Below are positions 49,086-60,386 of a stretch of DNA of 64,000 nt, in pieces (positions within the stretch are counted from its first letter, which is position 1; every line of letters begins with the position of its first letter). Source of the stretch: Plecoglossus altivelis (taxonomy: Eukaryota > Chordata > Actinopteri > Osmeriformes > Plecoglossidae); the NCBI GenBank assembly GCA_036571765.1, contig BROE01000003.1, forward strand, positions 6,486,336-6,550,335. The letters are read 5' to 3'. The translations under genes were made by a program, and so were the position numbers. Under the pieces are notes generated by a model. It had not been told where the DNA came from. It searched no databases and saw only the letters and a program-made list of their open reading frames with translations.

Positions 49086-52000
49086 ATGGCACACAGGAAC
49101 CCTCCCTCGCAGGGAGGCAAGGTTTCTGTAGCAGTGGATGAGTACAGCTCCAATCCCACGCAGGCATTCACTCACTACAACATCAACCAGAGCAGGTTCC
49201 AGCCCCCTCACGTCCACATGTGAGTACATTGCTTTCATCTGCAGTCATTCAGCAGTTCCTTCAATTCAAAGTGACTTGTTCAGGTGAACCCTATGAGGTC
49301 ATCCTCTGTAGAATCTTTTAGAAAACAATTGTCCGCAGATCTAGTTAGAGCTAGGTCATATAGACAAATACCCTTGATCTCGTTCCTTTTCTTTCAAGCT
49401 CTCTCAAGTAAATCCATGTCCCAGTCGTAGATGTGAGACCAGGGTTTGGGGCCAGAGCTGAGGGAAGACCCTTCTGGTAGCCAGTACAAATACACATGTA
49501 CCCCATACTGGCAGCCTACACACACACACACACACATAAAATCCATTCTGGCAGCCTGCGTACATGCATACTCACCCCAGACTGGCAGCCTGAAGGTTCC
49601 ACTGACCTGATAAAGCAACAATGCCTAGAATGGAACTATTGATGCAATTAATTGATTAATTGACGGATTGGCAGACTGAAAACAAAAGCAAGTGATTAGA
49701 CATCTGTTCGCCCAATCACTTCTAGAGGCCCAATCTGTTACTGGTAGCTCCAGACACATCTTCGTAGACCTTAGTTTGAACCCTACAGAGTGGTCAGTTT
49801 GAACCTCATAGAGGCGTCCGTTTGGGGTTCCCTGTGTGAGGGCACGTTCCACATTGTTAAAGAAAGAGAGGTCACAGGTCATCTGGCTTTATGAGGTCTT
49901 TAACAGCAACTGAGTCAGAGGTCAGTCATCTGTCTGTACAGGCTTATTGACTCCTGATCATTAGTCTACAGTAGGGGGTTGCATAGAGAGAGAGAGGGGG
50001 AGAGAGAAAGCAGGTGCCCATGTGAGTCTGACATGGGTCTTCACTTACAAAACTATTGACTTAACCGCCACCACACATACATTGTAGCAGACAAAGGTTT
50101 TGGCCAGATGTCATACTGGCCTCTTTTAATAAGCTTGGCCTGGCCAAGCTCATGGTCAACCAGTCCAACATTAACCAGTGTTTAATTGTTTGTATGTTGC
50201 TGCCCCACCTGCTCAGACAGTCTGAGTCAGTCTCCTACACAGGACAGATGTCTCCTTAACAACGACACAAGCTCGGCCACAAGTAGACCTGGACTTTGTT
50301 CTAAAGGCTTGTGCAGCATAGAGTTGTGTTGTGAAGGGCTGTGCTGTGCTGTGCTGTGTAGACTGTGTTGTGTAGGTTGAGTACAGTGTTGTGTAGACTG
50401 TGTTGTGTAGGCTGCGTACTCTGTTGTGTAGGGTTGAGCTATGTTTTAGTGTAGTCACCTACATTTTGTAAAAAGCTTTCCTTCTGTTACAGTTCGCATT
50501 GCTGGTTAATTATCTGGGGCTTCTTTGCATTCACACTCAATGCATAAGAAACCTTGCTGTGGGTGTGCATTAAGCTCTGTAACCTCCAGATCTGTGATGG
50601 CCACAGGGCTGACGGTTCAGATTAGCTTTGAGGTGGATCGTGCAGGCCTGATTGATGGAAATGTGTCAGGGAGTTGTCAGGGCTTTTATTTCTGTCTAGT
50701 CTTGATCTAGTTATTTCCTGTCTTGTTGTTAGGGTGGAGCCCATTCCCTACGATGCCCCCAAGCCCTCTGGTCACACTCGCTTCGTGTGCGTGTCGGACA
50801 CGCACTCGCGGACGGATGGCATGCAGATGCCCTACGGAGACGTTCTCTTGCACACTGGAGACTTCACCGAGCTGGGACTGCCCTCGGAGGTGAAGAAGTT
50901 CAACGACTGGCTAGGTAAACACGACTTGCGGCATTACTGCATCCTGTTATATGACCCTGCGTATGTTGTTGCATTACATCCGTGCTGTACCTTTTTTACT
51001 GCTTCCCGTGTCGTGCCTCTTTTTATCACATGGATACACAACTTCGGTTTTATTGTGCACGTAACAGTTAATGTTACCAGCCTCTGCATCTGTATCTCTC
51101 GCTCGCTCACTCTCCTCTTCCTCCGTCTCACTCTCTTTTCTCCTTTTCATCTCTCTCTTACCCTACCTCCCTCTCTCTCTTTCCCCTGCTTTACTTTTCA
51201 ACTCCCCTGTCCACCTTTCCCCATCTCTATCCCCCTTCTCCCCTCCCTCTCCCCTCCACAGGAAGTCTGCCGTATGAGTTCAAGGTGGTGATAGCAGGGA
51301 ACCACGAGCTGACGTTTGACAAGGATTTCATGTCGGAGCTGGTGAAGCAGGATTACTACCGGTTCCCCTCCGTGTCCAAGCTGCGCCCAGAGGACTTTGA
51401 TGATGTCCAGGCGCTCCTCACCAATTGCATCTACCTCCAGGACTCTGAGGTCACCGTCAAGGGGTTCCGGATCTACGGCTCACCATGGTAACAAGATGGC
51501 TCTCTCAGAACTTTGGAGGTTGGGAAGTTCTGGGGATTGCGTTAGGGTTCCAAGCAGAGGGCTGGAGCGTGGTGTTCTGGGTCAGGGGGTTCTGGAGCAG
51601 GGGGATGAGTAAACGGGTGGTGTAGGGTGTTCTGCTGGTACGTGTTGGAGGATCTGGGATGTGAAGGTCTCATCGGCTATGGAGATGGGTGTTTTAGATA
51701 TCTTGCTGCCACGTAATAAGGCTTCATAGTGGTGAGTATGTCTCTGTCCTCAACCATGACTGCTTGGATGCACTTGTGGAGATGGGAGGGGATTTGTTCT
51801 GACACGTGTAACCTATCTTTTTACAGAAGTTCAGGTTTAGTCAGGTCCCTCCCTCTTCAGACTGTGGTATAGAGACATGAGGCATGGAATCACAGTGCTC
51901 TGCTGAAGATAGTTACAGTATGTCAACAGTGGCACAGTATGCCACTTGGGGGGGGGGGTGCTTGGGGGTCTACCTCCATAGAACCTGTCTTCCTCCAATC

Positions 52001-55000
52001 AGGGTCCTGGTTCAGTGCTTCATGTATAGGTGGCTGGAGAGTAGAGTAGAGCACAGCAGGGCTCTGTTGAAAGCCCAGGGAATCCCAACATTGTGTTTCT
52101 ATCTGACCTCTGCCTGGCCTCTTTCCTGGCTGTATGACTGTCTCTTGTTTTCGCTCTCTTACACACACACATACACACACTTTTCTTTTTCTGTCTGACC
52201 TCTTTTCAGAGGCCTGCTCAGTCCTCTTAGCACATGATGCTCTGTGAACCACTTCTCCATTGTCCCTGCCTCTCTATGTTTCTGCCTCACTACCCCTCTA
52301 CCTCCTTCCCTTTTTGCCTCCCTCACTACCTGTCTGCCTCCTTGTCTGGTTACCTGTATGTCTGTCTTTATCCTGCCTGTCTGTCTTAGGTAGGATTCTA
52401 AAGTACCTCTGCTTCCCAGCCCTGAGTAGTTCTATACAGAACCAGACCCTGGGTATTACTATTCCGAACCCAGCACTGGTAGTTCTCTGCAGAATCCAAC
52501 CTTGTATAGTTCTGTACAGAACCCATCCGTGGTAGTTATCTGTAGTCCCTGGCCCTGGATAGTTCTCTTCAGAACCCAACTACCCTTGACTCCAGTGCCA
52601 TCCCCTGCTTTGAAGCAGCTCCTTCTAACCATGTTTAATTGTGTATTTTCCGCTTCAAAGACACACCAAGATCCTGCTGGTGCTGCTGGAATGTCTTACA
52701 ATGCAGACTGGGAGGGAAAAGGAACAATGAGATCCAGAATCACAGGCTTTTCACTCTCTCAGGACTGAATAAAAAGATTATTTTTGGCTAGGGTGCTAGA
52801 GAGATAGGTGTGTGTGCGTGTATGCATGAGTGATGGATGATGGGAGGTCTGACAGCGGAGATCTTAGGTTGTCCACCGTTGCCGTGGTGATGTTCCCAGG
52901 CACCCTCCTTCCTACAGGAAGTGGCCTTTGTTCTAAAACACCCTGGTCCTTTTGTCTGGTGTGAGGATCAAACCTGAGACTCTGACCTCTGCCCTCCCCA
53001 GGGAGAAACTAGTCACACCCGTGTAAACCTGACCCCCCACCCCCACCACCACCCACAGCCTTGCCACACACACATTACACACACACAGTCCTGCATCACA
53101 CACATACTCACACACTTAGCCCTACATCACACACATACACTACATCCCACACACAGCCCTACATTACACATACAGATTTTTTATCTCACACACAGACTCC
53201 CACAGGCCAGGGGTTCCTGCAGAACAACCTCCTTCAACCCCCACAAAGAGGTCATCCAGGCCTGACCCTGGGTCCTGCTGCCGTGCCAGTGTTCCCCCCT
53301 TTTTATCCCTGCGTCTGGCTCCTTCAAAAGCTCTGACCTTGACCTGCTGTAAGGACTGGCTGCCAGCACTATTCAGCACCACACCCTTCCACACAGCTCT
53401 TAGACCTGGCCTCACTATTAACGGTGGCATGATTAGTGGTATATGATTCATAACAGTTAGTTCCGACAAAGTAATTTGATTTGACAAGAGGCATTCCATG
53501 AGGTGATACAGATCTAGAACCCTAACCCAGTACTGGAACTTTTAACAAACAGATATCATGCCATTTAGTTTATACATAGGCTTACAAACATTTGAGAACT
53601 AAACGTAATACAAAGTATCTGACCAGTAGTAACATGTAGACTTAAACAAAGAGTAGTAAGCTATTGTGCAGAAAATACGTTTGTGTTACTTGGCAACAGT
53701 ATTCTCTGTCTAGTCATGTAATTATTTAGGCTTGCGTTGCCAAATTATTAAATAAACAAATCAAAATCTGTTGTCGTTTACAACTGTGAACTAATAAATG
53801 AAGCTTGTAAAATTGTTATATAAAACATGGTTTTGGGCACTCTGACTGTGGCCTCGCACATATGACCAAATCGTTCATGCTGCTTCAGTACTGCAGCCGT
53901 CCCTCTGGTGTGTTACTGCTGAATTCATGGATTCCACATCTTAACACCACAAACACACCATAAAAAAGTTTTCACAGTCCTTAAGCAGCAACAGTGCAGC
54001 ATGTCCTGACTGTTAGAGTGAACCACCTGGAACTAGTGAGAAGGCTGTAGATGGACAGTTGGCTGGGGGGCTGGGTGTGGGTGTGAACCTGGGTCTTTAT
54101 CTGCCTGGGCCTGACTGTGTACGGGTTTAGGTGTTTCTGCTTGTGACTTGAGCAGTGTAGTAGAGTAGTGTACTTGCGGTTAGTAGTATGAGCAGGGTGA
54201 GGCGTGTACTAATGGTAGTGGGCAGACAGAAGCAGTCTGGCTGTGGAGAATCAAAGACTTCCTCTAATCCTCTTACAGCAGCCACCACACATGGGTCATG
54301 TGACCCCAGCACACCCAGGTCATGTGATGTCATATCAGGAGAAAGCCTGCAAGGCCTGGTCCTTCCTTGTTGCCATGGAAACAGCTGCATAATGGTGACT
54401 CCCTCCTGCTGTGTGCAGTAGCTAGCTCAGTCCCAAACGTCAAACATGTCTACATCGGGTAAGGCGGGAGGGTGAAAATGCTTACTAAAGGGGAACACTC
54501 CCCTTCTCCATGGGCAATAGAGCCACAGTTCTGATGTTGCCAACACCATATCCAGCCTATCAACAATACTTGACTACATTACCCAACATTCCCCTCTCCA
54601 TGGTTTATGGGAAGTGTTTGTATTGCAAACACTTCCTGCTCATTACAGATCATAAGTGTTCTAATGAGGTGGTTGTGATGTGGTGGTCCATCACCTCCAC
54701 CTATCGACCTGTGAAATCACCTCCCTGGTCTCAAGCACTATGAATACTAATGGCTCATTATTTACTAAGCAGGGTCATCTAAGGCCACGGATCATGTGTA
54801 CAACCCTCTAATTGTAATGTGCACACATGCAAATGCACACACGTGTAGGCTTGAATATGCAGGTTGTGAACGAATAGAGGGTTCGGATGACAGTGTCCTT
54901 TTGACAACGTGGTGGTGGTGGGAGGTGTTCACATGTGTGGGACAGGGTCCAGAGGTGTAGGGGGAAGGAGGGGCTGTAGTTGTGACTGACTTTTCCTCAG

Positions 55001-57380
55001 CTGCTGTAGTAGTGTTAAAGATGCCTATGGAGGCGCTGTGAACAGACTGGTCAGGACATCTCTTGGTCTTCTACTCTTCTCCTCAGTCCTATACTAGGTA
55101 AATATTTGAGGAGATCTCTAGTACTGTTGGATCTGCCCAGAGGGAGTGGTTGGCCTCGCTGTGAGCCAGGCGGTCCATTAGTCTGGCAGGGTGTGAGAGC
55201 TGCCTGGCCTCTGTAGGAGGCTGTTCTCCGGTGTGGAGGCTGGGAGAGGTCAGGCTGTCTGCTCCGTGTCTGTCTGTGTTCACAGTCAGGTTCAGCAGAC
55301 AAGGACAATGACACACACCTAGCACGCTGATGGCACAGATCAGGTGTGTGTGTGTGTGTGACAACTGATCAGATCCAGACAGACAGGGGTGGCTGCAGGT
55401 CTGTAATGACTCTTGTCTGCCTGTCAGAGGGGGGATGGAGGAAGGAGTGGGAGAGAGAAAAGGGAGGGGCTGTCCTTCTCCCCTGACTGTCCCTTTCCCA
55501 GTATAGATGAGGGTGGTCCAATGCTGTGTGTATGTATGTGGGTGTGTGTCAGGAAGTCAGTTCTGGGGGGGATGTACAACTCTTGCTAAAATACTCTTTC
55601 TCCTTGATGTTGACAGCTTCATCAGTTTGCCCCCAGCTAGGCTAACTTCCGGCCTCTGACAGTCCCCCTCAGTCTGGGCAGAGACACAATCACTGTCCAT
55701 GTCATCTAACCGGCTAACTTCCTCTGTCTGTATCTCTTTCTTACAGTCCCTCTTTTGTCGCTTAAAGGAGAAATTGTCGCCGGTTTCCACAATACAATTT
55801 AATATTAGGTTGAAGATCTGGTTTTATAAGTATTACGCAATGAGCTGACTGGAGTGGCTTAATGAACATCTCAACATCAAATAGGACCTGTTGAGACACA
55901 GCGGTTCAAGCATGTCTCTCTGAAGTATTAAGGTCAGGGAACGGAATGCATAGTGACTCGGGAAAACAAAGATAACAAACAGCCAACAGGTGTTCGTTAT
56001 TCAATCAGGGGGACACATAATTATGAATACAGCAGCTGCAGTACTTTAGAATGGCTTACCATATCAGGACTCGTAGAATCCAGACCCTAAGTTCAAATGT
56101 GTTGGTTTCAAGGACCCCAATAGCAGTCTCTACCCGACCGTTAGAAGGCTGTCTCTCATCTCGCTGACTGTATTTTAGACCTGACCACGGGCAACAACAT
56201 GACGGTCATTGATGCACAGCATTTGTGCAAATAGGAACACGTGTATTTAAAGCTGTTGTAAAATATTATACTTTAAAAAGTAGCTGATCTGTTGATTGTG
56301 ATAAACATAAGCACATGTGGGACATCCATAATTTATCCCAAGTGTGATATATGTCTGTCTCAATATTTCATTTTCTCCTTCCTCCACAAGAATGTGATTG
56401 TTCAGAAGGACCCATGTGTGTTATACTGTGCACATAACAATAAATCTGTCTCTTTTCTCTCTCTTGCTCTCTCTCTCTCTCGTTTTTGCCCCTACCGTCT
56501 TTGCCCATTTTAACAGCATAACTTTTTTTGTGATTGACATTGGATTTGAATTGTTTGTTGTTTTTCAATATTACCAAATAAAACTTGTGTGTGTTCAGGA
56601 CGCCGTGGTTCAACGGCTGGGGCTTCAACCTGCCTCGAGGCCAGTCTCTGCTGGACAAGTGGAACCAGGTTCCAGAGGACATTGACATCCTTATGACCCA
56701 TGGTCCTCCTCTCGGTAAGGCGCGCACACACACACATGTATCTGCACATACAAGCACACGCACTCTCAGAGACACACATGCACATAGAAGAACACAGCGT
56801 TCAGTTCACCGTGGGTTTACAGAGTATGTGTTTGTGTGTGTTGCAGGGTTCAGGGACTGGGTCCCTAAGGAGCTGCAGAGGGTGGGCTGCGTGGAGCTGT
56901 TGAACACGGTGCAGCACAGAGTCCGGCCCAAACTCCACGCCTTCGGAGGGATACATGAAGGTTAGCAGTGGTCACATGCAACTAGATAGCAGCATGATAA
57001 ACATCGGCACAGGCTGTTGGGATCTGGAGCTGTATGTGCATGCCTTTGTCTGTGTGAGAATGGGTTTCTGAGTGCGTTTGTCTTTGTGTTAGCATGCCTG
57101 TGTGTCCATCAGGCCTCTGTGCCTGTTTCCACATGTGTTCATGTGGACCCAACTGTCTTGTGCACGTACACATTTTTGTATTAACCCTTTCTGGAATTTG
57201 TCTGTAAATAAAGCAGCACATCCCGTACTGTCAGTTAAGGGCCAGATCCTGCTGTCTCTCTTCATCCCAGGCTATGGCATTATGACGGACGGCTGCACCA
57301 CCTTCATCAACTCCTCCACCTGTACAGTCAGCTACCAGCCTACCAACCCCCCCATTGTGTTTGACCTGCCCAACCCCTAG
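49086..57380 (+). CDS. mpped2: Metallophosphoesterase domain-containing protein 2 (MPPED2-like), complete, six coding exons
   Basis: Exons: 49086-49219, 50733-50914, 51262-51487, 56599-56714, 56847-56960, 57271-57380. Phase closes to give 293 aa (mammalian MPPED2 is 294) and a TAG stop. The start is the first ATG after an in-frame TGA and gives MAH..., as in MPPED2. Residues 1-45 carry the conserved EYSSNPTQAFTHYNINQSRFQPPHVHM block. The phosphoesterase metal motifs are present: SDTHS, HTGDF, GNHE and THGPP. The last motif reads FGGIHEG: Gly stands where active enzymes have His, the MPPED2 hallmark that weakens catalysis and goes with nucleotide inhibition. DYYRFPSV, ILMTHGPPLGFRDW and GIMTDG also fit MPPED2 rather than MPPED1. 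MPPED2 (239FB) hydrolyses cyclic nucleotides weakly in vitro and is expressed in developing brain. It lacks the short C-terminal extension after FDLPNP. Intron 3 is 5.1 kb. Confidence 0.95.
50322..50440 (+). repeat. TGTGTTGTGTAG minisatellite in mpped2 intron 1
   Basis: Repeats of GTGCT(GT) pass into imperfect copies of a 25- to 30-base unit containing TGTGTTGTGTAGGCTG. Strongly G/T-biased strand. Confidence 0.75.
51080..51258 (+). repeat. Pyrimidine-rich tract before mpped2 exon 3
   Basis: About 180 bases of CT-rich low-complexity DNA run straight into the exon 3 acceptor at 51260-51261, so it also serves as an unusually long polypyrimidine tract. Confidence 0.75.
52419..52581 (+). repeat. 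27-bp minisatellite, six copies, in mpped2 intron 3
   Basis: The motif TAGTTCTNTNCAGAACCCA recurs at about 52427, 52454, 52480, 52507, 52533 and 52560, a period of 26-27 bases. Each unit contains an imperfect inverted repeat (AGTTCT...AGAAC), so each copy can form a small hairpin. Confidence 0.8.
53062..53185 (+). repeat. CA-rich irregular minisatellite
   Basis: Short CACACA blocks alternate with CCTACATCACACACATAC-type units at uneven spacing. Intron 3 of mpped2. Confidence 0.75.
55051..55790 (-). other. Two minus-strand open frames inside mpped2 intron 3, of unknown meaning
   Basis: Frames of 87 codons (55314-55051, containing GRSNSTRDLLKYLPSIGLRR) and 77 codons (55790-55557, starting METGDNFSFKRQKRDCKKEI and containing EEVSRLDDMDSD) have protein-like, low-Cys, charged composition compared with the surrounding simple sequence. 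No splice sites joining them and no family could be established. They may be chance frames. Confidence 0.2.
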
Positions 57381-58505
57381 ACTCAACACAGTGCACCAAA
57401 CCAGCATTTTTTTTATCAGATGAAGACTTGTACTCAATGGTATATCTACAAGATATTTGTCTTTTTTGTAAACCTGCTTGTAAGATAAATGCATGATAAT
57501 TCTGGTCTGTGGAGGTTGCTGATTGACGATCGGAGCTTTGTGAACATGACACCTGTTTCAGTAATGCTTGGTTTTACAGTCTTCTCCAACCATGTATTTA
57601 CTCAGGAATGATATCGAGGAATGGTAATTTGTCCAACAATGGCACAGATACAATTTTGGTTTAAATTTAGCCATTTGTAAAAAATGTTTTACTTAGTAGT
57701 TGTATTGACTAATGTAAAAACCAAATAACTGAGTAAATTTTTGGTAAGTGCCAGCTGAAATCAGGCTGCAAAATGAGAGGTTAACTATATTTCCACTTTG
57801 TTAGCATTTCCAGGTCCATTTGAAGTAACCTTAAAATCATCACGATCATCATGTTTCCCTTCTGCGAGGTGCTATAGCTTGGTCTACCAGCAGGGACACT
57901 GTTCTGGCATGGTGCCTCCAGCTCATACCATTATTAAGCTGTCTTATAAAGACATGGTACTTGCAGTATAAGATGTTAGCTAGACTGGTTGGCAGTTCCT
58001 CTGCCTGGGAAAGGTGCTCTCATCAGACATGCCTCACCTCATACAAGCATGTATGTCAATAATAGAACATGCATATGGCCATTTACTTCTAAATTATTGA
58101 GTTATAATTTTGTGAAGTTGCACCTGACCAATCTTCTCAGATCTGGGAGTCAGTGAAGCCATGCTTGAAGGGTTGTCTTTCAATGCTAATACTATATCCG
58201 ATTATAGAATTTATCTGTGTTTTCAGATTTTATATCTGTGTTCAACTGTCATCAGCTGACTTGTATGTTTAATACTTGTTCAAGCAAGGTTGGAAAACTC
58301 AAAATGTTCTTGAATTGATATGTTTCCTCCCAAGTTATTGCACTGTGTGAAAAAGCAATCTTGCTAGCACAAAAAAGAAGTTGCCATTGGTTGTCCACTC
58401 TGTCATTGTAAATGCCTGTTTAGTTTCCTGGTTTTTGAAACATCTTTTTTATTGTGATGAATTTAGTTGACTTTATATGCAAATAAAATTGCAAGATTTT
58501 TACTG
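57381..58505 (+). other. mpped2 3' UTR
   Basis: AT-rich non-coding sequence from the TAG stop to a canonical AATAAA at 58482-58487, a 3' UTR of about 1.1 kb. Confidence 0.75.
58482..58487 (+). terminator. Polyadenylation signal of mpped2
   Basis: AATAAA, followed about 30 bases on by a T/GT-rich stretch (TTGGTGTCCTTCTGTCGTGTCTG). No other AATAAA follows before the next gene's promoter region. Confidence 0.75.
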
Positions 58506-58509
58506 AATG

Positions 58510-59400
58510 ACTTGGTGTCCTTCTGTCGTGTCTGTAATTCAGAATGGGGAGAATTGTATGATTCGGACCTCACTGCTCACTAGATTCTACATGTTCTAAA
58601 CACTGAGCAAACCCACAGGTGGTGATGAATGTAGTTAGATGTCTGAAGATGTTTGAATGATAGTTTCTATGCTCTTATGTTCCTCTGACTGCTAGATTCC
58701 TCATCTTTCAATTTCTTCTCTACTCATAGCTTCTTTTGTCTCCTCTCTCTCATATCATCCTACTGTCTGCAGTCTTGGGGCTACTCCACATCCTTCACGA
58801 TGTGGATTATGTAATAAAGGCAAAGAAATATGAGCACATTCTATAATGTGCTCAAATAAACTATTGACAAAAACACCACCCTTTGCCACAAGCAGAAATC
58901 CTCTCTGGTTGTGTCTGGTAACCCATCTATCGAGGGCAGCCCATCTATTGTCTCTGCGCCTGCGTGGGCTGGGCTGCATATCTGTTTGTTAGGATTGTCG
59001 GGTGTTGCTGTTTGGAAAAACCTTTGCTGTGATTGACTTTCTTATCCCATGACTCTGTGGAAACAATGGTGGAGAAGATGACTATCCAAAATCAGAGTGA
59101 TTCTCATCAACCGCAGCCACCCCCTGTACCCCGTGTTATCAAACCAGAGGAGCTCTATAAGCACCAGACTCCACACTCTGAGGTGCTCTAATAAGAGAAC
59201 TCCTTTGTTCCATGGGCCATCAGGCTTTATAATGCAGCCACTACTAGGGGTGGGAGGAGAGGGGAGGAGGAGATGTGACGTCCATTGTTATAACTTTTTT
59301 AGTACCTTTACACCTGTAGATTTTACTTATTTATTACATTTTATTATGTTATTTTTAAAAACAATTTATCTTTATTTATCTTAATGACATCTTTTATATC
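58510..59400. other. Intergenic stretch, no gene seen
   Basis: Open frames here are short and without family resemblance. Nothing functional was identified between the mpped2 polyadenylation site and the promoter-like region near 59.5 kb. Confidence 0.4.
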
Positions 59401-59429
59401 TTTGTGATGTGTGTATGTAAGCAACAAAC

Positions 59430-59674
59430 TACCGCACTATATCCCTCGGGCGTAATACAGTATTTCTCCATCTACTGCTAAAAGAGCCTATGGTGTATTT
59501 TCCGGACAGTAGGTGGCAGGCGATTCGTTCCGAAAAGTTTCCTCGTGAACTACTCGTCAGGGGACAGAATGCGGTACTTGTTTAAAGATCTACTGCGAGC
59601 ACTTGGTACAATAAATCAGCTGACGTAATTATTTCCATCAAAACTGAGAGCTCTTCACCGGTTTCTGATAGAGG
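59430..59674 (+). promoter_or_regulatory. Promoter-like region with a CTCF-like core
   Basis: A CpG-containing patch includes CAGTAGGTGGCAGG (59507-59520), close to the CTCF core AGNAGGTGGCA. It precedes an ATG at 59675 (MDGLYSGDEW...) that runs 13 codons to a good donor, TGT|GTAAGT. This arrangement fits a transcription start for a plus-strand gene. Confidence 0.35.
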
Positions 59675-60293
59675 ATGGATGGCCTGTACTCAGGCGATGA
59701 ATGGATGATGTGTGTAAGTACATTTGCTCAAACGCTTTTTGAATCGCAATTGGGTTTTATAGTGAGTCCGCTTTTAGTTGATCATGTCTGTGGTGGCATT
59801 AAAACTACTTGAAGACTCAGCTGAGTGCGCGTGGTTAAGGCTGAGGACTTTGTCGTCTGGAAGAAAGATGCACACCTTGGAATAAATTAATCCTGGAACT
59901 TCGAATTAGCCGTTTTTGTGATTGTTGGAGAACATTCATGCCCTTTGTAACCATGAATCCGAGACTTCCAGCAGCCTCAGGGAACCGGCCTCCCCTTCTG
60001 CCCCTCCGTCAACGCTCTTCCTCTGGGCTTAAACGGACGACGCACCGCCACTCTGGTTGACCACACCAGTGACCTCATCACAGACCCTAAATCCTCTGGG
60101 AGAGATCAGATGTGATGGACTGAGAGACGTGTGGGAAGGGATCAATCAGGCATCTCTCTCTCTTACCTTTCTGGTATTCGACTGGGGGATTACAGTGAGA
60201 AAGTGATAGAGAGAAAGAGAGAGAGAGACAGGGATAGAGAGAGAGGAGGGTAGAGATAAAGAAAGAGGGTATATATCTGGCACTCACCCTGAG

Positions 60294-60386
60294 ATGGAAG
60301 AGAGGAACCATCACCATCATCACCTTCATGGTCATCACTCCCACAGGAAGAAGAGGGTGAGCCATGGTCTGACTGAACAGAAACAG
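60294..60386 (+). CDS. Possible first coding exon of an unidentified plus-strand gene (His-rich N-terminus)
   Basis: An ATG at 60294 opens 31 codons ending in CAG before a good donor GTAGGT (60387). The peptide begins MEERNHHHHHLHGHHSHRKK and continues RVSHGLTEQKQ: ten His among the first 21 residues (one run of five), then a basic patch. The clean donor, the upstream promoter-like region and the alternative short exon at 59675-59713 suggest the 5' end of a gene whose next exon lies beyond the window or was not recognised. I cannot name it. The phase at the donor is zero. Confidence 0.4.

Noticed and set aside
58755..58979. 74-codon Arg-rich minus-strand frame as a gene
   Set aside because: No homology, no splice context and no promoter; it is not distinguishable from chance.
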